Below are positions 35,940-44,751 of a stretch of 60,295 nucleotides of DNA, piece after piece. Below the pieces are notes generated by a model, which ran no database searches, was not told the DNA's origin, and saw only the letters and a program-made list of their open reading frames with translations. Source of the stretch: Evansella tamaricis (lineage in GTDB: Bacteria; Bacillota; Bacilli; Bacillales; Salisediminibacteriaceae); assembly GCF_019042215.1 (NCBI RefSeq), contig NZ_JAHQCS010000145.1, positions 1 through 60,295 on the forward strand, read 5' to 3'. Both the position numbers and the translations under genes were made by a program. The stretch's first letter is position 1; every line of letters begins with the position of its first letter.

Positions 35940-37793
35940 TTAGATTACTTTTTCTTTTAATTGATTTAAATATAGCTCAGCATAGAAACCGTTCTGTTTT
36001 ATAAGTTCTTCATGTGTCCCACTTTCAATTAGCTGCCCTTCTTTTAAAATTAAAATCTGGTCTGCCTTCTGAATTGTATTAAGGCGGTGGGCGATCACAA
36101 AACTCGTTCTTCCTTTCATTAAACGGCCTAAAGCTTCTTGAATTTTAATCTCAGTAATTGTGTCTATACTGCTTGTTGCTTCATCAAGAATTAATATTTT
36201 GGGGTTAGCAAGAATCGCCCTTGAAATGGATAATAATTGTTTTTGACCTTGACTGATACCTCCACCATCTTGATCAATCATAGTTTCATAACCATTCGGA
36301 AATTTCATAATAAATGAATGGGCGTTCGCTTGTTTTGCCGCTGCTTCCACTTCCTCGTCTGTAGCATTTAATCTACCATAACGAATATTCTCCCGAATCG
36401 AGCCATGAAATAAAAATGAGTCTTGAAGTACAAATGCCATGTGTTTCCTTAAACTTTCCCTTTTTACTTCTTTTATTTCGTGTCCGTCAACCAAAATGCT
36501 GCCATTGTCTGCATCATAAAAGCGGGAAATCAAGTTGATTAAAGTTGTTTTTCCAGCACCGGTAGGACCAACAAATGCAATTGTCTCACCTGGATAGGCA
36601 TGAAAATTAATATCGTGAACAGTATCTCCACCGGTATCCTCTTCATAAGAAAAGGTTACCCCTTTAAACTCCACATCTCCGTCTACATGAATTAATTCTT
36701 CCGCATTTCCCTCATCTACCCTTTCTTCTTTTTCATCTAATACATTAAACACTCTTTCAGCACCAGCTATGGCAGACAAAAGGGTATTAAATTGATTAGC
36801 TAAGTCATTTAATGGCCGAGTGAATTGACGTGCATATTCTGCAAATATAACGATGACACCTATTGTAATAATCCCATTTACTGCTAAAATTCCCCCTACA
36901 CCAGCGATAATTGCAAAACTAAGATTATTTAATACATTCATGAGCTTTGGAATAAATCCTGAGATAGTTTGAGCCCAAAAGCCAGTTTCCTTGAGTTGTT
37001 TATTTCTTACTGTAAATTCCCTTATTACTTTCTCCTCTTGAGAAAAAGTTTTTACAATTCGTTGTCCTGACATCGTTTCTTGAATGTGCCCATTAAGTTC
37101 TCCTAAACTCCTTTGTTGCTCTTTAAAGAGTTTACTCGTACGTTTTGTGATCCACTTCATACCAAATACCATTGCTGGAACAATTAATAACGTAATAAAA
37201 GTGAGTAATGGGCTCAGCCATAACATTACTGAAATTGTCCCAACGAGTGTTAATAAACTGGCAAAAATCTGAATGACTGAACTATTTAATGTAGCACTGA
37301 CATTTTCAATATCATTTGTCATACGGCTCATTAATTCACCATGTTGTCGTTTATCAAAAAAAGGAATTGGAAGTTTATGAAGATGATTAAACAACTTTGT
37401 TCTTAGTGTAAACACCGTCTTTTGAGCAATGCGTATCATCCAATAATTCTGAAGCCACACTGACATCGAATGAAAAAGATAAACAAAGACTAAAACCGTA
37501 AGTAAGTAACCTAGTCCGTCTGTAATTTGGCTTTCCACATAATTATCAATAGCAACTCCAACGAGGAAAGGACCTAATAAAGCTAATACCGAACTCATTA
37601 CTACCAGGAGTAGAACTAATGATAGACGCCCCTTACTTTGAGAAAGATAACCCCATACTCTTTTTAATGTAGTCCACCAATTTTGAGCTTTAGGCTTATT
37701 TGCACCTCCATTTCTTTCATTTTGATCCTCGTTTATTTTATTTATATCGATTTTTTTATGCTGGAAAGGTTCTTTTAACTTTTGTCCAATCAT
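35940..37793 (-). CDS. ABC exporter half-transporter, catalytically intact subunit
   Basis: The 617-residue protein has a cytoplasmic N-terminal extension (1-50), six membrane helices (55-340) and an ATPase domain (370-610) with Walker A GPTGAGKT, Walker B ILILDEATSS with the catalytic Glu, and H-loop AHRLNT. The signature is ISQGQKQL, not LSGGQ. With the upstream partner this makes a heterodimeric exporter like B. subtilis YfiB/YfiC or BmrC/BmrD, probably for drugs or lipids. It overlaps the partner by four bases. Confidence 0.9.
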   Translation of the reverse strand: MIGQKLKEPFQHKKIDINKINEDQNERNGGANKPKAQNWWTTLKRVWGYLSQSKGRLSLVLLLVVMSSVLALLGPFLVGVAIDNYVESQITDGLGYLLTVLVFVYLFHSMSVWLQNYWMIRIAQKTVFTLRTKLFNHLHKLPIPFFDKRQHGELMSRMTNDIENVSATLNSSVIQIFASLLTLVGTISVMLWLSPLLTFITLLIVPAMVFGMKWITKRTSKLFKEQQRSLGELNGHIQETMSGQRIVKTFSQEEKVIREFTVRNKQLKETGFWAQTISGFIPKLMNVLNNLSFAIIAGVGGILAVNGIITIGVIVIFAEYARQFTRPLNDLANQFNTLLSAIAGAERVFNVLDEKEERVDEGNAEELIHVDGDVEFKGVTFSYEEDTGGDTVHDINFHAYPGETIAFVGPTGAGKTTLINLISRFYDADNGSILVDGHEIKEVKRESLRKHMAFVLQDSFLFHGSIRENIRYGRLNATDEEVEAAAKQANAHSFIMKFPNGYETMIDQDGGGISQGQKQLLSISRAILANPKILILDEATSSIDTITEIKIQEALGRLMKGRTSFVIAHRLNTIQKADQILILKEGQLIESGTHEELIKQNGFYAELYLNQLKEKVI

Positions 37794-39514
37794 TCTTTCC
37801 TCTCCTCCCCTAATTGCGACTCGTATATTTTACGGTAAAGGGATGAGGTGTTCATCAACTCATCATGACTCCCTTTTGCTAATAGCTCTCCTTCATCTAA
37901 AAGAATAATTGTATCTGCATTCATTGTTGTACTCATTTTCTGAGTGATCATCAATGTTGTACATTGATAATCATTTAATGCGTCCAGCAGTTTTCTTTCT
38001 GTTTTTACATCTAAGGCACTGGTACTATCATCCAAAAGTAAAATCTTCGGTTTTCTAACAAGAGCCCTCGCTATCGAAAGGCGCTGTTTTTGACCACCGG
38101 AAAGATTCACACCTTTCTGTCCCAGTAACGTATCATATTTGTTAGGCAATTCTATTATGGTCTCGTGGATTTGGGCATTTCGACATGCTTCCATCATTTC
38201 TTCCATTGACGCATCTTCTTTACCCCATAAGATATTATCCTTTAAGGGTCCAGTAAAAAGCATGGCCTCTTGGGGGACAAATCCTATTTGTTTCCTTAAA
38301 TTTTGCAACTTCATTGTTGTAATATTCCTATTATCAATCAATATCTTACCTTCATCCACATCGTATAGTCTTGGTATTAATTGAAAGAGTGTTGATTTCC
38401 CTGAACCAGTTGCTCCTAATATAGCGACCCTCTCCCCTGGGTTAACTTCAAAAGAAAGATTCTTCAAAACAGGGACATGTGTTCCTGGGTATGTAAATGA
38501 CACATTCTTAAAAGCTATCCTTCCTTCAAGAATCTGAATGTTTTCATCACTGTGATCTAAATCAGTCAAATCTGCATCTGTATTTAAAACATCCGCTATC
38601 CTCTCTGCAGATGCTTTAAACCTGGAAAAAATCATAATAATCATGGAAAATACAGACAAGACCGCAGTAATTCTCATTGTATAATTAATAATTGCAACGA
38701 CTTCCCCAACTGTCGCTCCTCCTGTCTGTACTTCAAAAGTTCCAAACCAAAGGATTGCCATAATTCCTATATTCATGATTAACAAAGTAACGGGCATTGC
38801 TATTTCAATAAGTCGAAGGGCAGAAACAGTTCTATCTCTTAAATTAGCACTGGCATTAGTAAATCGTTTAGCCTCATGCTTTCTTCTTAGAAATGCCTTA
38901 ATTAAACGAATTCCTGCTAAGTTTTCCTGCATAACACTATTTACTATATCTAGTCTTTCCTGAACAGATCGGAATAACTTCCCTGCTTTTCTCATGACAA
39001 GAATTAAAAATAAAACTAAAAGTGGAACAGTAACTAGTAAAATGAGGGCTAACTTAAAATTGACAATTAAGGCCATAATGACTGCACCAATAATGAGTAA
39101 AGGGGCTCGTAACATGATCCTTAAACTCATAAAAATCGTATTTTGAATTTGAGTAATATCATTCGTCATCCGTGTGATTAAGGATGAGGTAGGAAATTTA
39201 CTGAAATTCGAGAAGGAAAAAGATTGAACTTTTTCAAATATCCGACTCCTGACATCAAACCCTGTACTTTGGCTGGCATGTGCAGCGTAAAATGAATTTA
39301 TAATCCCTGACACAAAAGCTAGTAAAGAAAGTCCGACCATTATCCCTCCCCATAGAAGAACAACGGATAGGTCTTCGGCCATGATCCCATCATCAATAAT
39401 CCTTGCCATTAGAAATGGTTGTATAAGTTCAACCCCTAGTTCCACCAGTGTAAAAAATAATGCCACTCCTACCGCTATACGGTAAGGTCCAAGAAAAGAA
39501 AGCACCTTCTTCAT
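37790..39514 (-). CDS. ABC exporter half-transporter, degenerate-site subunit
   Basis: The 574-residue partner has six membrane helices (10-300) and an ATPase domain (335-570) with Walker A GATGSGKST and a normal LSGGQKQR signature. Walker B reads ILLLDDSTSA, with Asp in place of the catalytic Glu, and the H-loop His is Gln (ITQKMST). Together with the odd signature of the other subunit this gives one consensus and one degenerate nucleotide site, the hallmark of heterodimeric type IV exporters. It is the first gene of the pair. Confidence 0.9.
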   Translation of the reverse strand: MKKVLSFLGPYRIAVGVALFFTLVELGVELIQPFLMARIIDDGIMAEDLSVVLLWGGIMVGLSLLAFVSGIINSFYAAHASQSTGFDVRSRIFEKVQSFSFSNFSKFPTSSLITRMTNDITQIQNTIFMSLRIMLRAPLLIIGAVIMALIVNFKLALILLVTVPLLVLFLILVMRKAGKLFRSVQERLDIVNSVMQENLAGIRLIKAFLRRKHEAKRFTNASANLRDRTVSALRLIEIAMPVTLLIMNIGIMAILWFGTFEVQTGGATVGEVVAIINYTMRITAVLSVFSMIIMIFSRFKASAERIADVLNTDADLTDLDHSDENIQILEGRIAFKNVSFTYPGTHVPVLKNLSFEVNPGERVAILGATGSGKSTLFQLIPRLYDVDEGKILIDNRNITTMKLQNLRKQIGFVPQEAMLFTGPLKDNILWGKEDASMEEMMEACRNAQIHETIIELPNKYDTLLGQKGVNLSGGQKQRLSIARALVRKPKILLLDDSTSALDVKTERKLLDALNDYQCTTLMITQKMSTTMNADTIILLDEGELLAKGSHDELMNTSSLYRKIYESQLGEERKE

Positions 39515-39925
39515 GACTGTTCCTCCAAACGATGTATATCCACTTGAAAATAATTACTTTAAGATATCATATACTAATTCCAGTTCGTGTTAAGAAAACC
39601 ATTTCGTACTCCGAAGTATTCTTACATATTAAAACAATACCATAAACTTGACGATATTTTTCATAAATTTGCTCAATAGAAAGTTAATATGTTGGATAAT
39701 GGAAATGGGAATCTATTTACATGAAAAAAAAGGTGAAAGTAAACGAGAAGATGTGTCAAAGAGGATGCCTCAAAGTGATTTTATTTATCCCTTTGAGGCA
39801 AGGTTTAGTGGAGATTAATTCCCCTATTTATGGGGGAATCCGTCATTCATAAAATTGCTGGATATTCAAATTACGGTTTACAGTGCTCCTAAGGACTTTT
39901 CAAACAATCTCATAATTAATTCTCT
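39515..39925. other. Intergenic region upstream of the exporter
   Basis: No gene is seen. A perfect 10-bp inverted repeat, TGCCTCAAAG/CTTTGAGGCA, with a 15-nt loop lies at 39766-39800 without a T run on either side. It may be a terminator of the broken beta-propeller gene or an operator; its role is unclear. Confidence 0.4.
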
Positions 39926-41116
39926 TTATTCATTTGTTACTAATCTAAGATCTATTCCATGTGGGTCCCCTGTTAATTCGGTTAAATCTATTTTTTCTTT
40001 CGATGCCACGTCAATTATTGAAACTCCTGGTGTATCTCCTGCCATATCATGAGTTCCTGTTGCCGGTTCAAATATACACATATTTCCCATCTGGAGAAAA
40101 CACTAATAAATCGGGAGCATCTCCCACAAAATCGATATAATCTATTACTTCAAACGAATTAGGATCAATAATAGCAGCATCATCTGTTACCCGGTTTACC
40201 ATCCATAACTGTTGTCCATCAGGTGTGAAAGCAACACCATGGGCGTCAATACCACCCGTTTCACCCGTGAATAGTAATTCATCTGTCTCTGTATCAATCA
40301 CATAGTATTCTGCCAATTCTGTAGAGCCTGAGTTAGCAAACATATACTTTCCGTCAGGAGATAAAACCGTTCCACATCCATGTGCTCCAATGGTAGACTT
40401 TCCAAATTGTTCTACTACTTCAAAGTTTTCCACATCAAACACAAACAAACCACCACCACCAAGAGTGACATAAGCTTTGCTCCCATCTTCAGTATAAGCT
40501 AGACATATTGGGCGTTGATTAGGGAATTCCTCTGTATCCAATAATGAATCAACTTCCGTTAACTCTAAATGGCGGCCAACCGAAAATCTCTATTTTCCTT
40601 ATCAATTACTATCTCTGTTATGGACTGCCCAGGAGTATTAGCCACAAGAACTCTCTCTCCGTCTGGGCTAGGTACTGCTGCATGAGCACCTTCCCCTGTC
40701 TCAAGTGTTACGACAACTTCACGATTAACTGCATCAATAACGGATACTGTCCCTGAACCCATATTTGCTACATATGCATATTCACCTGCATCGTCAAACA
40801 CTAACATATGTGGTTTGTCACCTACATCTTGAAAATCTATTGTCTCAATAACCTCATGTGTCTCTCCGTCAATGATATGAATCTCATTAGTCCCTTGATC
40901 TGCAATCCACACTTCATAATAAGCCGTTACCTCTGGCACCAATTCCCCTTTGCTGTTATCTTCCTCTGAGATACTGTTATCTGCTTCTTCCTGAACTGCA
41001 CTGGTTACCTCCTCAGCGCCATTGTCAGTTGATGATGTGTCAGAACTACATGCCGCAAAAAACAGGAAAGAAAAAGTAATTAACAAAGTACCCATCCATA
41101 AATTTCTTAGTTTCAT
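39926..41116 (-). pseudogene. YncE-like beta-propeller lipoprotein, broken by two frameshifts
   Basis: The first part (41116-40565) encodes a lipoprotein signal (lipobox FFAAC) and the start of a YVTN/YncE-type beta-propeller (EIHIIDGETHEVIETIDF, YVANMGSGTVSVIDA). After residue VIDKENRDF the frame breaks; the adjacent frame continues GRHLELTEVDSLLDTEEF and then 40541-40068 (VFDVENFEVVEQF, AHGVAFTPDG). A second break follows FSPDGKYVYI, after which another frame reads PATGTHDMAGDTPGVSIIDV to a stop at 39926. Joined, the product would have about 395 residues and resemble surface beta-propellers. As it stands only truncated pieces can be made. Confidence 0.85.
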
Positions 41117-41182
41117 AGTATCCACCCTTCCAAAGCATTTTATTCCTATCCATTTAATAGGTTTTATGCGTTATTGAGATAA

Positions 41183-41212
41183 AGTATACATTCATAGTGT
41201 TAATGTTGTAAA
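41183..41212 (-). promoter_or_regulatory. Candidate sigma-A promoter of the broken propeller gene
   Basis: On the minus strand TTTACA (41212-41207) and TATACT (41188-41183) are 18 bp apart. The start codon at 41116 is 67 bp further on. Confidence 0.4.
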
Positions 41213-41244
41213 TACTTTTTATTAAATTCTTTACATATTTATGT

Positions 41245-41440
41245 GAAAAAAAGCCCCTGCAGGGCGTAGCCCCTCTTTAGAGATGGGATGAATTTTCACT
41301 CAGACAAAGGGTAGCTTTTGCTACCTTAATTGTCTGAAGATATGCTATGATTCCCATATAAGCAGTTCTTTGAAAGCTGAACATATAGGGTTGCAACAGG
41401 AAAAACGTCTGTTGTGTAAAATGTTCAGTTTGTATTAGAT
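41245..41440 (-). ncRNA. Candidate structured RNA (small RNA or attenuated leader)
   Basis: On the minus strand two stable hairpins are followed by a GCCC/GGGC hairpin and TTTTTTT (41255-41249), the layout of a small RNA or a leader with premature termination. It would end about 130 bp before the propeller gene start. No known riboswitch or 6S consensus was matched, and the opposite strand (leader of mqnB) is an alternative. Confidence 0.3.
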
Positions 41441-41514
41441 GATATTTACTAATCACTAGCATGAGTTCCATGACAGATTCTAAGCAATTTTTCCAGTTAA
41501 AGAGGAGCAAAAAA

Positions 41515-42207
41515 ATGGCAGATAAACAAATTCTTTCCTCAGTTTCTTATAAAAATAATGAAAAGCAAATTCTCATCGTTACTGCGGTCGAGGCTGAAAA
41601 GAATGCTATAGAACGGGGCCTCGGAAGTGATACCATATATGATATTAGTTCTGTGGGAGTTGGACCGGTTGAATCGGCAATCAATACAGTTAAGATTTTA
41701 ATGAAAAAGAAGTACTCTCTAGTTATTTGCGCGGGTATTGGAGGGGGATTTCCAGAGAGAGCTGAGATTGGGTCCATCGTTCTGGCATCAAAAATCATTG
41801 CAGCGGATCTGGGAGCGGAGTCGCCCGAAGGATTTATTCCAGTAGAGGAATTAGGGTTTGGAAAATCCGTACTGACGCCAGATCTATCTCTTATCCCATC
41901 ATTTGCAGACTGTTTTGAAAAAGCTGGCATAAATGTAGCGACAGCTCCGATCCTAACCCTTGCTACTGTCACAGGTACCTTAGAAAAGGCAGAGGAACTC
42001 TCCAATCGAATACAAGGTGCCGGTGCGGAAGCGATGGAGGGATTTGGTGTTGCCTCCGCTTCAAATAGTTTTGACATTCCTTTTATGGAGTTTCGTGCCA
42101 TCTCTAATCCTGTGGGACCAAGGGATCGACATTCATGGAAAATCAAAGAGGCTATGCAAACGTTAGAAAAGGCCGGTACGGCACTAAAGGAGGTATTCAA
42201 ACAATGA
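41515..42207 (+). CDS. mqnB: Futalosine hydrolase
   Basis: The 230-residue nucleosidase-fold enzyme releases the base from futalosine, a step of the futalosine menaquinone pathway. Signs are the LIVTAVEAEKNAIERGLG start, CAGIGGGFP near 85, and AEAMEGFGVA (Glu-Met-Glu type ribose-binding motif). The ATG at 41515 is chosen because AAGAGGAGC lies seven bases upstream; an earlier in-frame ATG is less likely. Its stop overlaps the start of mqnD (ATGA), so the two are translationally coupled. Confidence 0.88.
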   Translation: MADKQILSSVSYKNNEKQILIVTAVEAEKNAIERGLGSDTIYDISSVGVGPVESAINTVKILMKKKYSLVICAGIGGGFPERAEIGSIVLASKIIAADLGAESPEGFIPVEELGFGKSVLTPDLSLIPSFADCFEKAGINVATAPILTLATVTGTLEKAEELSNRIQGAGAEAMEGFGVASASNSFDIPFMEFRAISNPVGPRDRHSWKIKEAMQTLEKAGTALKEVFKQ

Positions 42208-43046
42208 AACTCATTTATTCACCATGCCCTAATGATACATATATTTTTCACGCCTTAGTCCATCATCTTATTCCTGGAACCCCTGACTTTGATGTCACTT
42301 ACGCTGATATTGATATTACAAATGGTTTAGCAATGAATTCTGAAAGTGCAGACATCATGAAAATATCATATGCAGCACTTCCATGGGCACATAAAGATTA
42401 CGTTCTACTGCCATGCGGTGGTGCTTTAGGCAGGGGGTGCGGACCACTAGTTTTAACGAAAGAGGAGACAAACCCACAAAATTTAACTGGGAAACGGATT
42501 GCGGTACCAAGTGAACGTTCCACTGCCTATCTCCTTTTCCGGCTTTGGGCCGCTCAAAAGGTATCTGGTGAAATGGGAGAAATGATAGTTATGCCATTCC
42601 ATGAGATTATGCCTGCCGTTCGTGATGGAAAAGTGGATGCAGGACTGGTTATTCATGAAGCAAGATTTACCTATCATGAATATAACCTCCATATGCTTAC
42701 AGACTTAGGAGAGTGGTGGGAAGAAGATACAGGTACACCAATTCCCCTTGGTGCAATTATTGCAAAACGGACACTTGATGTAAAATCCATCACAAATTGG
42801 ATTCGTGCCTCCATCTATTATGCAATGGAGAACCCCAAAGCTTCATTGGACTACATTTTGGAACATGCACAGGAGATGTCACCAGAAGTGGCAAAATCCC
42901 ATATTGACCTTTACGTTAATGAATTCAGTTTAAATCTCGGAGATACTGGATATGCTGCAATTGAATTTTTGCTTGGAAGGGCAATGGAGGCAGAGCTGAT
43001 TCCGACAATGGATTTAACAGATTTACGATGGGGTAATGGGAAGTAA
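42204..43046 (+). CDS. mqnD: 1,4-dihydroxy-6-naphthoate synthase
   Basis: The 280-residue enzyme converts cyclic de-hypoxanthinylfutalosine to 1,4-dihydroxy-6-naphthoate in the futalosine pathway. The periplasmic-binding-protein-like fold starts LIYSPCPNDTYIFHAL, and IDITNGLAM, MKISYAALPWA and PCGGALGRGCGPL follow as in the family. His in VIHEARFTYHEYNL is the likely catalytic region. AAAGGAGGTATTCAAAC precedes the ATG at 42204. MqnA, MqnC and MqnE are not in the window. Confidence 0.92.
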   Translation: MKLIYSPCPNDTYIFHALVHHLIPGTPDFDVTYADIDITNGLAMNSESADIMKISYAALPWAHKDYVLLPCGGALGRGCGPLVLTKEETNPQNLTGKRIAVPSERSTAYLLFRLWAAQKVSGEMGEMIVMPFHEIMPAVRDGKVDAGLVIHEARFTYHEYNLHMLTDLGEWWEEDTGTPIPLGAIIAKRTLDVKSITNWIRASIYYAMENPKASLDYILEHAQEMSPEVAKSHIDLYVNEFSLNLGDTGYAAIEFLLGRAMEAELIPTMDLTDLRWGNGK

Positions 43047-43070
43047 CATATTTTTAATAGGGGGAAAACC

Positions 43071-43547
43071 ATGGGGAATGTCTATCAATTTGATGTGATA
43101 AAACCAAACGGTCATGTGCAGTCATTGAAAGAGTTTGAAGGGAAAGCACTGTTAATTGTGAATACGGCAAGTAAATGTGGGCTTACGCCACAATTTAAAG
43201 GGTTACAAGAATTATATCTCAAATACAAAGACCAGGGGTTGGAGATACTTGGATTCCCTTGTGACCAATTTAACAACCAGGAATTTGAAGATATCGAAGA
43301 AACTACTTCTTTTTGTCAGGTTAATTACGGTGTGACCTTCCCGATTTTCGCAAAGATTGATGTAAATGGTGAGAACGAGGATCCATTATTTTCTTTCTTG
43401 AAAAATGAGAAAAAAGGAGTTCTTTCAAATAAGATAAAGTGGAATTTCACAAAATTTCTGATCAACCGAGAAGGGGAGGTTGTGGAGCGTTATGCCCCTA
43501 CGACAGAACCTGAAAAGCTGGAAAAAGATTTGTTAAACCTTCTTTAA
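43071..43547 (+). CDS. Glutathione peroxidase family thiol peroxidase
   Basis: This 158-residue thioredoxin-fold peroxidase carries the family blocks [19 protein letters not shown] (peroxidatic Cys near 36), [13 protein letters not shown] and [10 protein letters not shown]. It reduces hydroperoxides, in bacilli probably with thioredoxin or bacillithiol since glutathione is absent; B. subtilis BsaA is similar. AGGGGGAAAACC precedes the ATG. It lies 25 bp after mqnD and could be read through from it; a terminator follows. Confidence 0.92.
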   Translation: MGNVYQFDVIKPNGHVQSLKEFEGKALLIVNTASKCGLTPQFKGLQELYLKYKDQGLEILGFPCDQFNNQEFEDIEETTSFCQVNYGVTFPIFAKIDVNGENEDPLFSFLKNEKKGVLSNKIKWNFTKFLINREGEVVERYAPTTEPEKLEKDLLNLL

Positions 43548-43556
43548 TAGGCAATA

Positions 43557-43589
43557 AAGCTGTCCCCATAGTATGGGACAGCTTTTTTT
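43557..43589 (+). terminator. Terminator after the peroxidase gene
   Basis: AAGCTGTCCC (43557-43566) pairs with GGGACAGCTT (43575-43584), followed by TTTTT. Confidence 0.9.
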
Positions 43590-43595
43590 ATTATA

Positions 43596-44576
43596 TTAAT
43601 TTTCCTTCTCCATATGTTTCGTACTTCTAACCGTATCAATAGGACGGACCATCTTTTCAATCTGTTCCCGTTTCGATTCTAAAAATGGTGGTAAGGACAA
43701 CTTTTCACCGAGGGTTTCATATGGTTCATCCCCCATAAATCCTGGTCCATCTGTTGCAAACTCAAATAAAATCTGGGGAGCAACTCTAGCATACAATGAC
43801 TTAAAGAAAAATCGATCCACATATCCCGATGTTTGGAATCCGAAACTTCTTAGACGCTGATCCCATGAATCTAATTCTTTACGATCTTCTATTCGGAATG
43901 CCACATGGTGAACGGTACCGAAACCTTGCTGGCTTAACGGAAGTACGGTATTATGCTCCACGATAACTTGAGCACCATTCCCTCCTTCTCCTACTTCAAA
44001 TTGATGCAATGAGCCTTCTTTTCCTATTTCTTTAAAAAGAAGTACTTTTTCCAACATCTCTTTGAAATAATCAAAATTCGCCACCCTTATGAAAACTGGT
44101 CCCAACCCAGTAATAGCGTATTCTAATGGGATCGGCCCCTTTTTCCAAGGTATCCCTGACTTCACTCCCGTATTATTCTCATCAGAAATTAACTGATATT
44201 GTTGGTCATCAAAATCAACGAAAGGTAATACCTTTTTTCCAAATTGTACAGTAATTCCTTTATGTTCCACCTTTAACCGGTCAAAACGTTTCACCCAATA
44301 CTCTAAAGCACTGTCGCTTGGTACTCGAAATGATGATTTAGCTATTTCATCTGTTCCATGAATCCCTTTAGGAATACCTGGAAAATCAAAAAACGTAATG
44401 TCTGTACCTGGATTTCCTTCGTCATCGGCAAAAAACAAATGATATGTTTGGATATCGTCCTGATTAACGGTTTTCTTTACTAATCGCATTCCTAATACAT
44501 AGGTGAAAAACTCGTAATTCTTTTCGGCACTGCTTGTAATCGCAGTAATATGGTGAACTCCTTTTAAATCATTCAT
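43596..44576 (-). CDS. Ring-cleaving dioxygenase of the glyoxalase superfamily, MhqO/LinE type
   Basis: The 326-residue protein has two vicinal-oxygen-chelate domains. The start LKGVHHITAITSSAEKNYEF carries the first metal His, GTVHHVAFRIED the second near 220, and ILFEFATDGPGF the Glu ligand near 280. This is the MhqO/LinE-like group, Fe(II)-dependent hydroquinone dioxygenases used against quinones. It ends near the shared terminator. An MhqD-like esterase at 15 kb belongs to the same stress theme but is not linked. Confidence 0.9.
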   Translation of the reverse strand: MNDLKGVHHITAITSSAEKNYEFFTYVLGMRLVKKTVNQDDIQTYHLFFADDEGNPGTDITFFDFPGIPKGIHGTDEIAKSSFRVPSDSALEYWVKRFDRLKVEHKGITVQFGKKVLPFVDFDDQQYQLISDENNTGVKSGIPWKKGPIPLEYAITGLGPVFIRVANFDYFKEMLEKVLLFKEIGKEGSLHQFEVGEGGNGAQVIVEHNTVLPLSQQGFGTVHHVAFRIEDRKELDSWDQRLRSFGFQTSGYVDRFFFKSLYARVAPQILFEFATDGPGFMGDEPYETLGEKLSLPPFLESKREQIEKMVRPIDTVRSTKHMEKEN

Positions 44577-44751
44577 TTATTTTCCTCCTGCTAATCGTTG
44601 TTACTACTAAATCTACATAAATTCTAACTACAATTCAAAGAAACTGATTTACATATGTCTTTCATTTAATAATTTACAAAATGAATGATGTGAAAATTTT
44701 ATGTTTACACTACTGTTAACATAAATATTTGTTTGGGGTAGATGCAAATCC

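Larger units (their letters stand above)
41126..41514. other. Structured divergent region between the propeller gene and mqnB
   Basis: No clear gene is seen in this 389-bp region, but it is full of inverted repeats: CTGAACAT/ATGTTCAG with inner AACAG/CTGTT (about 41377-41432), TCAGACAA/TTGTCTGA with inner GGTAGC/GCTACC (41300-41338), and a GC-rich hairpin with a T run on the minus strand (41249-41276). The element AGTTCTTTGAAAGCTGAACA resembles sequences in Bacillus rRNA spacers. Confidence 0.5.

Noticed and set aside
41277-41510. 77-codon minus-strand frame upstream of mqnB
   Set aside because: It runs through the hairpins of the structured region, shows no domain and has a composition typical of translated non-coding DNA. 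A 26-codon internal frame ending at the hairpin was considered as a type I toxin but has no hydrophobic helix typical of such toxins.
41547-42200. 217-codon frame antisense to mqnB
   Set aside because: It mirrors a confident enzyme gene and matches nothing recognisable.
14370-44576. An mhq-type quinone-resistance operon
   Set aside because: The MhqD-like esterase and the MhqO-like dioxygenase are 28 kb apart, and no MhqR-type regulator was seen.
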